A stretch of 64,000 nucleotides of DNA from Quisquiliibacterium transsilvanicum (GTDB lineage: Bacteria; Pseudomonadota; Gammaproteobacteria; Burkholderiales; Burkholderiaceae_E): the NCBI RefSeq assembly GCF_014202215.1, contig NZ_JACHGB010000007.1, forward strand, positions 186,001-250,000. Reading direction: 5' to 3'. Below the pieces are notes generated by a model. That model made no database searches. It was given only the letters and a program-made list of their open reading frames with translations, and was not told the DNA's origin. Shown one piece after another: positions 52,748-62,260 of this stretch. The translations under genes were made by a program, and so were the position numbers. Within the stretch, counting starts at the first letter, position 1. Each line of letters opens with the position of its first letter.

Positions 52748-54358
52748 ATGAGCTCCCCCAAGGAAATCGAACTCAAGTTCCTCGTGCCCGCTGCCGCGCG
52801 CGCGGCTGTGGCGGCCGAGATGGCGCGCGGCTCGGCCACGCTGGAGCGGCGCACGCTGGCGGCGAGCTACCTGGACACCCGCGATCGCCGGCTGGCCCGC
52901 GCTGGCATCGCCTGGCGCCTGCGCCGCGAAGGCCGGCGCTGGATCCAGGCGCTGAAGGCCGGCGGCGCCAACGCGCTGGAGCGCTTCGAGCACGAGGTGA
53001 TCCGGCCGGTTGGCACCCACGATCCGCTCGAGCACGCCGGCACCAAGGTGGGCGACCGGCTGCTGGTGCTGCTCGAGCGCGCGCGCGCCGACGGCGTCGA
53101 GGTGGAGGTGCGCTTCCGCACCGAGGTGCGGCGCACCGCGCGCCGGGTGCGCACCCGGGGTGCGGTGGTCGAGATTGCGTTCGACGAAGGCCGGCTGTTG
53201 TCGGGCGATGCCAGGCTGCGGATCCGCGAAGTGGAGTTCGAGCTGGTGTCCGGCTCCGCGGTGGCGATGCTGGCGCTGGCCGATCGCTGGCGCAAGCGCT
53301 TCGGGCTGATCCACGATCCGCGCAGCAAGGCCGACCGCGGCGATCGTCTGGCGCAGGGCGAGCCCCATCCTCCGCTGCGCAAGGCGGCGCAGCCCGACTA
53401 CCGGCAGGACGCGGACGCGCTGGGCGCCTTCGGCGCAGTGCTCGACGAATGCCTCGCGCAGATCAACCGCAATGCCATCGGTCTGATCGAAGGCGACCCC
53501 GCGCTGCGCGTCGACCACGTGCACCAGTTGCGCGTCGGCATCCGCCGACTGCGCAGCGCGCTGCGCAGTTTCGACGGCTGGGTGCCGATGCCGCCGGCGG
53601 CGCTGGTCGACGAGCTGCGCGCGCTGTTCGCCGAGCTGGGCCGGTCGCGCGACAGCGACGTGCTCGATACCGGCGTGGTTGCCGAACTGGCCAAGGTGGG
53701 GGCGCCGCCGCTGGCGATGCCGGCCGGGGCCGCCGGGCCCGACCCTGCCGAGGCGCTGCGTTCTCAGCGCACGCAGGCGCTGCTGCTGGCGCTGATCGCC
53801 TGGCGCGCGGGCCTGGCCGAGCTGCCGCCCGCTGCGGCTGCCGGGGCGCGGCCCGATGAGGCGACGCTCCAGGAGGGCGGTGACGATGGCGAGGCCGAGG
53901 CCGAGGCCGGATCCGAGGGGGAGGCCGAGGCCCCGGAAGCCGCCGCCGAGGGCCCGCCGGATGTGCAACAGTTCCGCCGGGGCGTGGAGCGCCGGCTGCG
54001 CCGCTGGCATCGGCGCATCGCCGCCGACTGGAAGGCCTTCGACACGCTGGAGGAGGAGGCGCTGCACGCGCTGCGCAAGCGCATCAAGCGCCAGCGCTAT
54101 GCGGTGGAGTTCTTCGCGCCGGTGCTGCGGCGCCGTTCAGTCGAGCAGTACCTGAAGCCGCTGGCCGACGTGCAGGAGCGGATGGGCGAGCTCAACGACC
54201 TCTTCGTTGCGCGCAGCCGCTACCAGGAACTGCTCGCGGCGGACCCAGCCGCATGGTTCGCGCTCGGCTGGCTGGCGGCACGCATCGCCGAGCTGCGCGC
54301 GCTTGCCAGGCCCGAGCTCGGGCGGCTGGCGAAGGCGTCACCGCCGGTGGCCCGATAG
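52748..54358 (+). CDS. CYTH-CHAD domain protein (inorganic triphosphatase type)
   Basis: The product is 536 residues. The CYTH domain (about 3-200) starts with EIELKFLVP, the E-x-E-x-K metal-binding signature; the CHAD domain (about 215-530) has VHQLRVGIRRLRSALR and later ALHALRKRIKRQRYAVEFF, with basic residues that bind polyphosphate. Homologues cleave tripolyphosphate and localise to polyphosphate granules. An acidic Glu/Gly/Ala insertion at about 375-405 interrupts the CHAD domain. Confidence 0.92.
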   Translation: MSSPKEIELKFLVPAAARAAVAAEMARGSATLERRTLAASYLDTRDRRLARAGIAWRLRREGRRWIQALKAGGANALERFEHEVIRPVGTHDPLEHAGTKVGDRLLVLLERARADGVEVEVRFRTEVRRTARRVRTRGAVVEIAFDEGRLLSGDARLRIREVEFELVSGSAVAMLALADRWRKRFGLIHDPRSKADRGDRLAQGEPHPPLRKAAQPDYRQDADALGAFGAVLDECLAQINRNAIGLIEGDPALRVDHVHQLRVGIRRLRSALRSFDGWVPMPPAALVDELRALFAELGRSRDSDVLDTGVVAELAKVGAPPLAMPAGAAGPDPAEALRSQRTQALLLALIAWRAGLAELPPAAAAGARPDEATLQEGGDDGEAEAEAGSEGEAEAPEAAAEGPPDVQQFRRGVERRLRRWHRRIAADWKAFDTLEEEALHALRKRIKRQRYAVEFFAPVLRRRSVEQYLKPLADVQERMGELNDLFVARSRYQELLAADPAAWFALGWLAARIAELRALARPELGRLAKASPPVAR

Positions 54359-54414
54359 CCTGCAGGACAACGCGAGAGGACGGCCCTGTCGGCCGGCCCG
54401 AGGAGACGAGAACG

Positions 54415-54831
54415 GTGAGATACACGCCAGAGGCCATCGCCCGCTACAACGACAACCCGCTCTACCGGGCGATCGGCATCCGCCTGGAAGAAGTCGCCGA
54501 CGGCAATGCCCGGGCCACGCTCGCGCCGCTTGCGCAAGTGTGCTGGCCCACCGCGGGGCAGCCGCACGGCGGAATCCTGTTCACGACGCTGGACACCACG
54601 ATGGCCTTCGCCGCGCTGTCCACTGCCGACGCGGACAGCGGCTGCGCCACCGTCGACTGCAGCATCCAGTACCCGGCGCCGGCGCAGGACGGCCCGTTCA
54701 GCTGCCGCGCGACGACCGTGCGCAAGACGGGGCGCACGGTGTTCGTGCGCGCCGAGATCGTCGATTCGCGCGAGGCCCCGGTGGCGCTCGCGCAGGCCAC
54801 CTTCCGGATCCTGGCGCCCCGGCCGGGCTGA
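54415..54831 (+). CDS. PaaI-family hotdog thioesterase
   Basis: The product is 138 residues from GTG 54415, behind GAGGAGACGAG. The hotdog active-site region CWPTAGQPHGGILFTTLDTT (about 42-61) matches the PaaI/4HBT type, with the H-G-G segment near the catalytic Asp. It probably releases CoA from aromatic or medium-chain acyl-CoA. It follows the CYTH-CHAD gene after 56 bases. Confidence 0.88.
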   Translation: MRYTPEAIARYNDNPLYRAIGIRLEEVADGNARATLAPLAQVCWPTAGQPHGGILFTTLDTTMAFAALSTADADSGCATVDCSIQYPAPAQDGPFSCRATTVRKTGRTVFVRAEIVDSREAPVALAQATFRILAPRPG

Positions 54832-54940
54832 GTCTGGCGCGGATCCCTGGCCTACCCATCCGCTGGGCCTTCGGGCCTCGGCACAAGGGTGCCGCGCGTC
54901 CCGGGCCGGGCGTCGATCCCCTGACGGCAGGCACGCGGGT

Positions 54941-55252
54941 TCATGCGATCCCGGCCAGCCGCGCCAGCGCCGCGGCCGCTGCCCCCGCGATCACCACCCC
55001 GAGGAAGGGCGCGCGCAGCGCAAGCGCGACCGCCGCCGCGGCCAGCGCGAGCGCGCGGGCGTCCAGCGCCAGCGCGCGCTCCGCTCCCAAGGCGTTGACC
55101 GCAGTGAGCGCGGCCAGCAGCCCGATGGTAATGGTGCCGGCCACCCGGCTCATTCGCGGGCTCGACAGCCAGCGCGCCGGCACCAGGTAGCCGCCCAGCT
55201 TGGTGAGGTACGCGGCAGCGCTGGCGGCGAGAATCCATCCCCACAGACTCAT
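54941..55252 (-). CDS. azlD: AzlD branched-chain amino acid exporter subunit
   Basis: The product is 103 residues with four hydrophobic helices. It starts with W-G-W-I-L-A-A-S-A-A-A-Y and ends in a short Ala-rich helix, like AzlD. It is translationally coupled to the upstream AzlC gene by a 4-base overlap. AzlC and AzlD together export branched-chain amino acids or related compounds. Confidence 0.88.
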   Translation of the reverse strand: MSLWGWILAASAAAYLTKLGGYLVPARWLSSPRMSRVAGTITIGLLAALTAVNALGAERALALDARALALAAAAVALALRAPFLGVVIAGAAAAALARLAGIA

Positions 55253-55983
55253 CGAGAGGACTCCGTGCGCTCCGGCTCGTAGTCGCGCGGATCCACGTCC
55301 GGTTCCAGGCCCTCGTCAGCGGGCCCGTGCCCGAGCCAGCCCCATAGCGCGGCCACCAGCGCGGCCACCAGGATGGGGATGCCCGGCGGCGCCCAGGGCA
55401 CGGCCACCAGCGCGGCCAGCGCGCAGGCCACTGCGATCGCCGCCGGCTCGCGCCCGCGCAGCCTCGGCCAGAGCAGCCCGAGGAAGGCTGCCACTGCCGC
55501 GCCGTCCAGTCCCCAGCGCTTCGGGTCGCCCAGCGAGTCGCCCAGCAGCGCGCCGGCCAGCGTGCACAGGTTCCACAGCAGGAACACGCCCGCGCCCGCC
55601 GTCCAGAAGCCGCGCCGCTGCTCGGCCGGGTCGGTCTGTCCGGCGGCGGTCGCCGCGGATTCGTCGATGCTCAGCTGCGCGGCAAGCAGCCTGCGCCAGC
55701 CGCGCGGCGCCAGCATCCGGTTGAGCTGCATCCCGTAGACCGCATTGCGAACGCCCAGCAGCGTCGCCGCGCCGAAGGCCGCAGCGCCGGTGCCGCCGCC
55801 GGCCATCACGCCGATGAACGCAAATTGCGAGCCGCCAGTGAACATCAGCAGGCTCAGCGCCATCGTCTGCCAGAGGTCGAGTCCGGCGGCCGCCGACAGG
55901 GCGCCGAAGGAGATGCCGTACAGGCCGGTGGCGACCGAGATCGACAGGCCGATCCGGACCGCGGGGGAACTCAGGAAATCCAT
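55249..55983 (-). CDS. azlC: AzlC branched-chain amino acid permease
   Basis: The product is 244 residues with five to seven hydrophobic helices. The family block LSLLMFTGGSQFAFIGVMAG at about 38-57 and AVYGMQLNRML are present. It overlaps azlD by 4 bases. The C-terminus after residue 225 is acidic and hydrophilic (DEGLEPDVDPRDYEPERTE), an extension not found in all members. Confidence 0.92.
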   Translation of the reverse strand: MDFLSSPAVRIGLSISVATGLYGISFGALSAAAGLDLWQTMALSLLMFTGGSQFAFIGVMAGGGTGAAAFGAATLLGVRNAVYGMQLNRMLAPRGWRRLLAAQLSIDESAATAAGQTDPAEQRRGFWTAGAGVFLLWNLCTLAGALLGDSLGDPKRWGLDGAAVAAFLGLLWPRLRGREPAAIAVACALAALVAVPWAPPGIPILVAALVAALWGWLGHGPADEGLEPDVDPRDYEPERTESSR

Positions 55984-56068
55984 TCCCGGATTGTGCCGTG
56001 CCGCGTCCCGCCAACGGCGTTAAAGTGGCCGTTCCCGCGCTCCGAACCGCAGGCACAGGAGGTTCCCG

Positions 56069-56947
56069 ATGCAGCGACGCCCGTTCAAGCAGGTCGATGT
56101 CTTCACCCGGGAGCCCTTCCTGGGCAACCCGGTTGCGGTGGTGCTGCAGGCCGACGGGCTCGGCGCGGCGCAGATGCAGCACATCGCCCGCTGGACCAAC
56201 CTGTCCGAGACCGCCTTCGTGCTGACGCCCACCGACGCGCAGGCGCACTACCGCTTGCGGATGTTCACGCCGGGCGCGGAGCTTCCGTTTGCCGGGCATC
56301 CGACGATCGGCGCCGCGCATGCGCTGCTCGAAGCGGGTCTGGTCCAGGCCGACGAAAACGTGCTGCTGCAGGAGTGCGGCGCCGGCCTGGTCAGGCTGGA
56401 GATCACCCGCCACGCGGGCGCGGACCGCTGGATCGCCTTCGACCTGCCGCAACCCAGGACCACCCTGCTGGACGATGCCCAGCTCGAGGAACTCGAGTCC
56501 CTGCTGGGCGCGCCGGTGCTGCGCGCGATGCGGCCGCGGGTGATCGACGTCGGCGCGCGCTGGATCGTGGCGCAGCTCGAAGGCCCCGAGGCCGTGCTCG
56601 CGCTGCGGCCCGACCTGCAGCGGCTGGCGGTGCACGATGCGCGCGCGGGCGTCACCGGCGTGACGGTCTTCGGCGAGCATCCGCAGGGCTCGGCCGCCCG
56701 GCTCGAGGTGCGGTCCTTCGCGCCTGCGCAGGGCATCCCCGAGGACCCGGTGTGCGGCAGCGGCAACGGCTGCGTCGCGGTGTTCGTCCGCGAGACCAAC
56801 CAGCTGTCGCATCTGGGCAGCGACTTCCTGGTGGCCCAGGGTTCAGCGCTTGGCCGCGCGGGCCGGCTGCGTCTGCGGATCGAGCCGCAGCGGGTCCAGG
56901 TCGGCGGCATGGCGGTGACCTGCGTCGATGGCTCGATCGCCACCTGA
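56069..56947 (+). CDS. PhzF-family isomerase
   Basis: The product is 292 residues. PhzF motifs are VDVFTREPFLGNPVAVVLQA near the N-terminus, with the catalytic Glu in NLSETAFVLTP at about 46, and EDPVCGSGNGCVAVF in the second half. It has the diaminopimelate epimerase fold. Family members isomerise dihydro compounds in phenazine biosynthesis, but most are uncharacterised. No other phenazine genes are present, so the product is unknown. Confidence 0.93.
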   Translation: MQRRPFKQVDVFTREPFLGNPVAVVLQADGLGAAQMQHIARWTNLSETAFVLTPTDAQAHYRLRMFTPGAELPFAGHPTIGAAHALLEAGLVQADENVLLQECGAGLVRLEITRHAGADRWIAFDLPQPRTTLLDDAQLEELESLLGAPVLRAMRPRVIDVGARWIVAQLEGPEAVLALRPDLQRLAVHDARAGVTGVTVFGEHPQGSAARLEVRSFAPAQGIPEDPVCGSGNGCVAVFVRETNQLSHLGSDFLVAQGSALGRAGRLRLRIEPQRVQVGGMAVTCVDGSIAT

Positions 56948-56989
56948 AGCAGGCGCTCGCGCCCGCCGCTCCGGCAAAGCGCGACCAGA

Positions 56990-57008
56990 CGCCGGCGCGA
57001 TGCCGGCG
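56990..57008. terminator. hairpin between convergent phzF-like and monooxygenase genes
   Basis: CGCCGGC (56990-56996) pairs with GCCGGCG (57002-57008) around a 5-base loop, in the 78-base gap between two convergent genes. Confidence 0.45.
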
Positions 57009-57025
57009 GGCCGCGGCGCCGAGCC

Positions 57026-58867
57026 TCAGCCGTCCACGGTCTCGCGCACCGGCGTCATCTCCAGCCCCTGCAGGCTGCCGTCGTCGCGCCAGGCCTTCCA
57101 CATCCGGATGAAGGCCATCGGTCCGCGCCAGTACTGCGAGTTGCGCTCCATGCGCGCGTCGGGCTTGCCCTCGTTGTTGTAATAGCCCGGCGTGCACTCG
57201 TTCAGGAAGGCCTGGCGGGTGCGCGCGAGCGACACGATGGTGTCCACCCACTGTTCCTCGGCCTGTCCGTCCGCCTCGACGGTGCGCGCATCGCGCGCCT
57301 TGACCGCCTTCATCACGTAGGCGATGTGGTGCGACTGCTCGTCGAGCATGTGCTGGAAGTTGGCGCTCTGGCCCGACTGCTGCGTCGTCATCACGAACAG
57401 GTTCGGGAAGCCGCGCGTGAAGAGGCCGTGGAAGGTGCTTGCGCCGTCCTTCCACTTCTGGGTCAGCGTCAGCCCGCCGCGGCCGGTCACCTCGAAGCCC
57501 AGGCGGCGGGTGAAGTCGGTGCCCACCTCGAAACCGGTGCCGTAGATCAGGCAGTCGAGCTCGTACTCGCGTCCGTCCACGACCACGCCCCGCTCGGTGA
57601 TCCGCTCGACGCCCCTGCCGTGGGTGTCCACCAGGTGCACGCTGGGGCGGTTGAAGGTCTGCAGGTACTCGTCGTGGAAGCAGGGGCGCTTGCAGAACTG
57701 GTTGTACCAGGGCTTGAGCGCATCCGCGGTGGCGCGGTCCTTCACGATGGCGTCGACACGCGCGCGCACCCGCTCCATCTTCTGGTAGTCGGCGAGCTGG
57801 ATAAGTTCGGCCTCGTCGCGCACCGGCTCGCCGGTGCGCGGCTTCTTGCGTGCCGCGAGCAGGATGTTGCTGATCAGGTCGGTCCAGCCATCGTTGACCA
57901 GGTCCACATCGAAGCGGCTGCCCGAGATCACCGCGGTGAAGTTGTCCATCCGCTCGCGTTGCCAGCCGGGGGAGAGGCTCTTCGCCCACTCCGGGTCGGT
58001 GGGGCGGTCGTTGCGCACGTCGACCGACGAGGGCGTGCGCTGGAACACGAAGAGCTCCTGCGCGCTGGCGCCCAGGTGCGGCACGCATTGCACTGCGGTT
58101 GCGCCGGTGCCGATGATGCCCACGCGCTTGTCGGCCAGCCCGGAGAGCCCGCCGGTCGCGTCGCCGCCGGTGTAGGCGTAGTCCCAGCGGCTGGTGTGGA
58201 AGCTGTGTCCCTTGAAGCTGTCCACGCCGGGGATGCCGGGCAGCTTGGGCAGGTTCAGCGGTCCGCCGGCGATCACCACGAAGCGTGCGCGCAGCACGTC
58301 CCTGCGGTCGGTGAGCACTTCCCAGCGGGCCTCTTCGTCCAGCCAGCGCATGCCGGTGATCGTGGTCTGGAAGAGGGCGGCGCGGTACAGATCGAAGTGC
58401 CGCCCGATGCGGCGCGAGTGCTCGAGGATCTCGGGCGCCTTCGCGTACTTGGCCGTCGGCATGTAGCCGGTCTCTTCCAGCAGCGGCAGGTAGATGTAGC
58501 TTTCAGTGTCGCAGGCCGCGCCGGGGTAGCGGTTCCAGTACCAGGTGCCGCCGAAGTCCCCGCCCTTCTCCACGATGCACAGGTCCTCGAAGCCGGCAGC
58601 GCGCAGGCGCGCGCTGGCCAGCAGGCCGCCGAAGCCGCCGCCGACCACCAGCACGTCGAGATCGCGCACGATGGCGTCGCGCGTGAACCCGGGCTCCACG
58701 TAGGGGTCGTCCAGGTAGTGCGCGAAGTGCCCCGTCACCTCGACGTACTGTGCGTTGCCTTCAGCGCGCAGGCGGCGGTCGCGCTCTTCGTCGTACTTCC
58801 TGCGCAGCTCGGCGGGGTCGAAGCCCAGTGCTTCGACGGAGGGCGTGTTCGTGTCGGTGTCGGCCAT
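57026..58867 (-). CDS. Baeyer-Villiger-type flavin monooxygenase
   Basis: The product is 613 residues from ATG 58867. The FAD motif [12 protein letters not shown] is at about 74-85, the NADPH motif [10 protein letters not shown] near residue 245, and the BVMO fingerprint [12 protein letters not shown] lies at about 214-225. Such enzymes insert oxygen next to a ketone to give esters or lactones. The long N-terminus (about 65 residues before the FAD motif) is typical of the cyclopentadecanone and hydroxyacetophenone group. Diverges from the dioxygenase gene across a 233-base gap where I see no distinct signal. Confidence 0.92.
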   Translation of the reverse strand: MADTDTNTPSVEALGFDPAELRRKYDEERDRRLRAEGNAQYVEVTGHFAHYLDDPYVEPGFTRDAIVRDLDVLVVGGGFGGLLASARLRAAGFEDLCIVEKGGDFGGTWYWNRYPGAACDTESYIYLPLLEETGYMPTAKYAKAPEILEHSRRIGRHFDLYRAALFQTTITGMRWLDEEARWEVLTDRRDVLRARFVVIAGGPLNLPKLPGIPGVDSFKGHSFHTSRWDYAYTGGDATGGLSGLADKRVGIIGTGATAVQCVPHLGASAQELFVFQRTPSSVDVRNDRPTDPEWAKSLSPGWQRERMDNFTAVISGSRFDVDLVNDGWTDLISNILLAARKKPRTGEPVRDEAELIQLADYQKMERVRARVDAIVKDRATADALKPWYNQFCKRPCFHDEYLQTFNRPSVHLVDTHGRGVERITERGVVVDGREYELDCLIYGTGFEVGTDFTRRLGFEVTGRGGLTLTQKWKDGASTFHGLFTRGFPNLFVMTTQQSGQSANFQHMLDEQSHHIAYVMKAVKARDARTVEADGQAEEQWVDTIVSLARTRQAFLNECTPGYYNNEGKPDARMERNSQYWRGPMAFIRMWKAWRDDGSLQGLEMTPVRETVDG

Positions 58868-59100
58868 GGGGGTCGCTTCGAAGGGGTGGGGCGCGGGTCT
58901 GTCCTGCGCGTTCGGGCCCAAGTTTAGGTCGGGCTGCCCGGGCGGGCGCGGAAGGCGTGCCGGTTTCGGAATGCCGCCGTCGGGTCGGTGGGGTCCCGGA
59001 TCGGACGGAAACCGGCCGGCCCGCGCCGCAGCGCACATTGACCCTGCGGGCGCGGGCCGGGAATACTGGATGCGAACCGACCCTCCGAGGAGCACCGCCG

Positions 59101-59979
59101 ATGACCCGCGCATTCGAGATCGAGCCGCTGGACGCCACCTTCGGGGCGGTGGTCCGCGGCATCAGGCTGGCCGAGCTGGACGAGGGCGCCTGGGCGGCGC
59201 TGCACGAGGCCTGGCTGGAGCATGCGCTGCTGGTGCTGCCGGGCCAGCACCTGGACCGCGCCCAGCAGGTGGAGTTCGCCAGGCGCTTCGGCCCGCTGGA
59301 GATCGAGCTGGCGGCGATCAGCAACGTGCGTCGCGATGGCAGCGTGCGCCCGGAGACCGGCGACGACGTCGTCAACGTGCTCAAGGGGAACATGGGCTGG
59401 CATGCGGACAGCACCTACATGCCGGTGCAGGCCAAGGGCGCGGTGTTCAGCGCCGAGGTGGTCCCCGCCGAGGGCGGTGAAACCGGCTTCGCCGACATGA
59501 GGGCCGCGTGGGACGCGCTCGATGCCGCGACGCGCGCGCGACTCGAGGAGCTCAGCGCGCATCACTCGCTGCATTACAGCCAGGCCAGGCTCGGCCACGA
59601 GCACCGCGAGGGCAGCGCCTACGGAGGCTACGGCTTCCACGACGGTCCGGTGCCGCTGCGCCCGCTGGTGAAGACCCACCCGGAAACCGGGCGCCGGTCG
59701 CTGCTGATCGGCCGCCATGCGCACGCGATTCCCGGCCTCGACCCGGACGAGTCGGAGCGGCTGCTGCAGGAGCTGATGGACTTCGCCTGCCAACCGCCAC
59801 GCACCTACCACCATCGCTGGACGCCCGGCGACGCGGTCATCTGGGACAACCGCTGCCTGCTGCACCGGGCAATGCCCTGGGACATGAGGCTGCCCCGGGT
59901 GATGTGGCACACGCGGCTGGCCGGTGACCCGGCAAGCGAGTCGGCGCTGCCGCAGCAGGCGGACCAGCAGGTGCGGTGA
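59101..59979 (+). CDS. TauD/TfdA-family 2-oxoglutarate dioxygenase
   Basis: The product is 292 residues, following CGAGGAGCACC. Iron ligands are H101 and D103 (GWHADSTYMP) and the distal H255 (NRCLLHRAMPW); the 2-oxoglutarate-binding Arg lies in M-W-H-T-R-L-A-G. TfdA and TauD relatives oxidise phenoxyacetates or sulfonates; the substrate cannot be predicted. It is followed after 106 bases by a carboxymuconolactone decarboxylase-like gene and an amidase, which suggests a catabolic cluster. Confidence 0.92.
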   Translation: MTRAFEIEPLDATFGAVVRGIRLAELDEGAWAALHEAWLEHALLVLPGQHLDRAQQVEFARRFGPLEIELAAISNVRRDGSVRPETGDDVVNVLKGNMGWHADSTYMPVQAKGAVFSAEVVPAEGGETGFADMRAAWDALDAATRARLEELSAHHSLHYSQARLGHEHREGSAYGGYGFHDGPVPLRPLVKTHPETGRRSLLIGRHAHAIPGLDPDESERLLQELMDFACQPPRTYHHRWTPGDAVIWDNRCLLHRAMPWDMRLPRVMWHTRLAGDPASESALPQQADQQVR

Positions 59980-60085
59980 CGCAAGCGGGATTGCGGAATC
60001 CGGCCGGCGCGCCACTCATGCCCCTGCGCCGCGCGCAAGGGATACTGGCCGACCGGCCTGCGCCTGATGACCACAAGGAGACCCC

Positions 60086-60658
60086 GTGCGCCTCGATTCC
60101 CCCCGAATCGCCCCCGTTCCGCAGGATCAGTGGACGCCCGAACAGCAGGCCATCGCGGCGCCGATGCTCGCGCGCAAGGGACCCCTGCTCAACATCTTCC
60201 GCACGCAGCTCGCGCATCCGGACGCGATGCGCGCCTTCCTGGACTTCGGCAGCTACGTGCTGAGCAAGCGCAACACGCTGCCCGCCCGCGAGCGCGAGCT
60301 GGTGATTCTTCGCGTGGGCTATCTGTGCCGGTCCGGGTACGAGTGGACGCAGCACCACCGCATCGGGCTGAACGCCGGGCTGGGCGCGCAGGAGATCGAG
60401 CGCATCAAGCAGGGCCCGGACGCGCCCGGCTGGAGCGCTGCCGATGCGTCGCTGCTGCGCGCCGCGGACGAACTGCACGCCGACCATTTCGTGACCGACC
60501 CCACCTGGCAGGCACTGTGCGAGCACTTCCAGCCGAAGCAGTGCGTCGACCTGATCTACACCGTGGGGCAGTACACGATGGTCTCGATGATGCTGAACAC
60601 GCTGGGCGTGCAACTCGACGAAGGCCAGGAGCTCGATCCCGACCTGAGGAAAAGCTGA
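60086..60658 (+). CDS. carboxymuconolactone decarboxylase-like (AhpD-fold) protein
   Basis: The product is 190 residues from GTG 60086, with AAGGAGACCCC directly upstream. The helix-rich CMD domain contains ARERELVILRVGYLCRSGYE with C-R-S-G-Y-E-W-x-x-H, the single-Cys version of the CxxC active site, so peroxidase activity is unlikely. Homologues act in aromatic degradation or have no known function. Confidence 0.88.
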   Translation: MRLDSPRIAPVPQDQWTPEQQAIAAPMLARKGPLLNIFRTQLAHPDAMRAFLDFGSYVLSKRNTLPARERELVILRVGYLCRSGYEWTQHHRIGLNAGLGAQEIERIKQGPDAPGWSAADASLLRAADELHADHFVTDPTWQALCEHFQPKQCVDLIYTVGQYTMVSMMLNTLGVQLDEGQELDPDLRKS

Positions 60659-60731
60659 CGCGCCGCCGCCGGCAGACGGGGAAGCAGCGACCCGGGCCGG
60701 ATAGAGATCGATCGTGACCAGGGAAACCCGA

Positions 60732-62183
60732 ATGCCTGCACTGCACCACCTTCCGGCCGTCCGGCTCGCCAGCGCAGTGCGCGCCGGCGAGGTCGGCGCG
60801 CGTGACCTCCTCGAGCACTTCCTCGAGCGCGTCGACCGGCTGAATCCCGCGATCAACGCGGTCATCCTGCAGGACCGCGAAGGCGCCCGTGCGCGTGCCG
60901 ACGCCGCCGATGCGGCGCGCGCCCGCGGCGATGCGCTGGGCCCGCTGCACGGCGTGCCGATGACGGTCAAGGAGAGCTACGACCTGGCCGGCATGCCGAC
61001 CACCTGGGGCATTCCGGAGCTGCGCGGCAACATCGCGCGCAGCGACGCGCTGGCGGTCCAGCGCCTGTCGGCCGCCGGCGCCAACGTCTTCGGCAAGACC
61101 AACGTGCCGATCCGGCTCGCGGATTTCCAGAGCTACAACGAAATCTACGGCGTCACCGGCAACCCCTGGGACCCCGCCCGCACGCCCGGCGGTTCCTCGG
61201 GGGGCTCCGCGGCGGCGCTCGCGGCGGGCCTGACCGGCCTGGAGATCGGCAGCGACATCGGCGGGTCGATCCGCAATCCCGCGCACTTCTGCGGCGTGTT
61301 CGGCCACAAGCCGACCTGGGGCCTGGTGCCGCCGCGCGGCCATGCGCTGGGCGGCGTGCTGACCCCGACGGACATCTCTGTCATCGGCCCGCTGGCGCGC
61401 TCGGCCGACGACCTCGAGTGCGCACTGCGGCTGATGGCCGGCCCGGACCTGCTCGAGTCGGCCGCGATGCGCGTGGAGCTGCCGCCGCTCGACAAGCCGC
61501 TGGCGAAGCTGCGCGTCGCGGTGTGGAAGACCGATCCCATGTGCCCGTCGTCGCGGGACGTCGCCGCGCGCGTGGAGGCGGTGGCCGCCGCGCTGGCGGG
61601 TCAGGGCGCGGTGATCGACGAGTCGGCCCGACCGCAGTTCAGCGCGGCGCACGGCCATGAGACCTTCACTGCGCTGCTGCTGGCGGCGATGGCTGCCCGC
61701 CTGCCCGACGGCGATTTCGCTGCCGCGGTGGCGCGCGCCGAATCGGCCGCGCCCGACGAGCGCAGCGCCGCCGCCGTGCAGCAGGCCCGCTGGCAGACGC
61801 TCCGGGTGCGCGACTGGGCGCGGATCAACGAGGCACGCACGCAGATCCGCTGGGCCTGGCACCGGTTCTTCGAACAGTTCGATTTCCTGCTCACGCCGGT
61901 GATGCCGACCTCCGCCTTCCCGCACGACCACCTGCCGTTCAACGAGCGCAGCATCGTCGTCGACGGCATGTCGCATCGGTATTCGATGCAGACCTTCTGG
62001 GCCGGCCTTGCAGGGGTCGCCTACCTGCCGGCCACGGTGCTGCCGGCAGGCAGCTGCGCGGCGGGCCTGCCGATCGGGGTCCAGGTAATCGGGCCGGCGT
62101 TCGGCGACCTGCGCACGATCCAGCTGGCGCAGCGGCTCGAAGCGATGGGGTTCGCGTTCCGCGCGCCGCCCTCGATGGCCTGA
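60732..62183 (+). CDS. amidase signature family protein
   Basis: The product is 483 residues from ATG 60732, with AGGGAAA upstream; GTG 60714 is an alternative. The catalytic triad of amidase signature enzymes is visible: Lys in MTVKESYDLAGM (about 82), the cis-Ser in GGSSGGSAAALAAG (about 157) and the nucleophilic Ser in SDIGGSIRNPAHF (about 180). It hydrolyses amides or transfers amino groups. It is not linked to gatB/C, so it is a free amidase rather than GatA. Confidence 0.92.
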   Translation: MPALHHLPAVRLASAVRAGEVGARDLLEHFLERVDRLNPAINAVILQDREGARARADAADAARARGDALGPLHGVPMTVKESYDLAGMPTTWGIPELRGNIARSDALAVQRLSAAGANVFGKTNVPIRLADFQSYNEIYGVTGNPWDPARTPGGSSGGSAAALAAGLTGLEIGSDIGGSIRNPAHFCGVFGHKPTWGLVPPRGHALGGVLTPTDISVIGPLARSADDLECALRLMAGPDLLESAAMRVELPPLDKPLAKLRVAVWKTDPMCPSSRDVAARVEAVAAALAGQGAVIDESARPQFSAAHGHETFTALLLAAMAARLPDGDFAAAVARAESAAPDERSAAAVQQARWQTLRVRDWARINEARTQIRWAWHRFFEQFDFLLTPVMPTSAFPHDHLPFNERSIVVDGMSHRYSMQTFWAGLAGVAYLPATVLPAGSCAAGLPIGVQVIGPAFGDLRTIQLAQRLEAMGFAFRAPPSMA

Positions 62184-62240
62184 CCCGCTGCGGGAGGCTG
62201 CGGCGCGGCAGGCCCGGCGCGCGCCGTCGGGGCGGGCGCC

Positions 62241-62260
62241 GCGCTGCGCTGCGCTGCGCT
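62241..62260. repeat. pentanucleotide GCGCT x4
   Basis: Four copies of GCGCT end at the stop codon of the TauE permease on the minus strand, in a GC-rich convergent gap. Confidence 0.85.
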
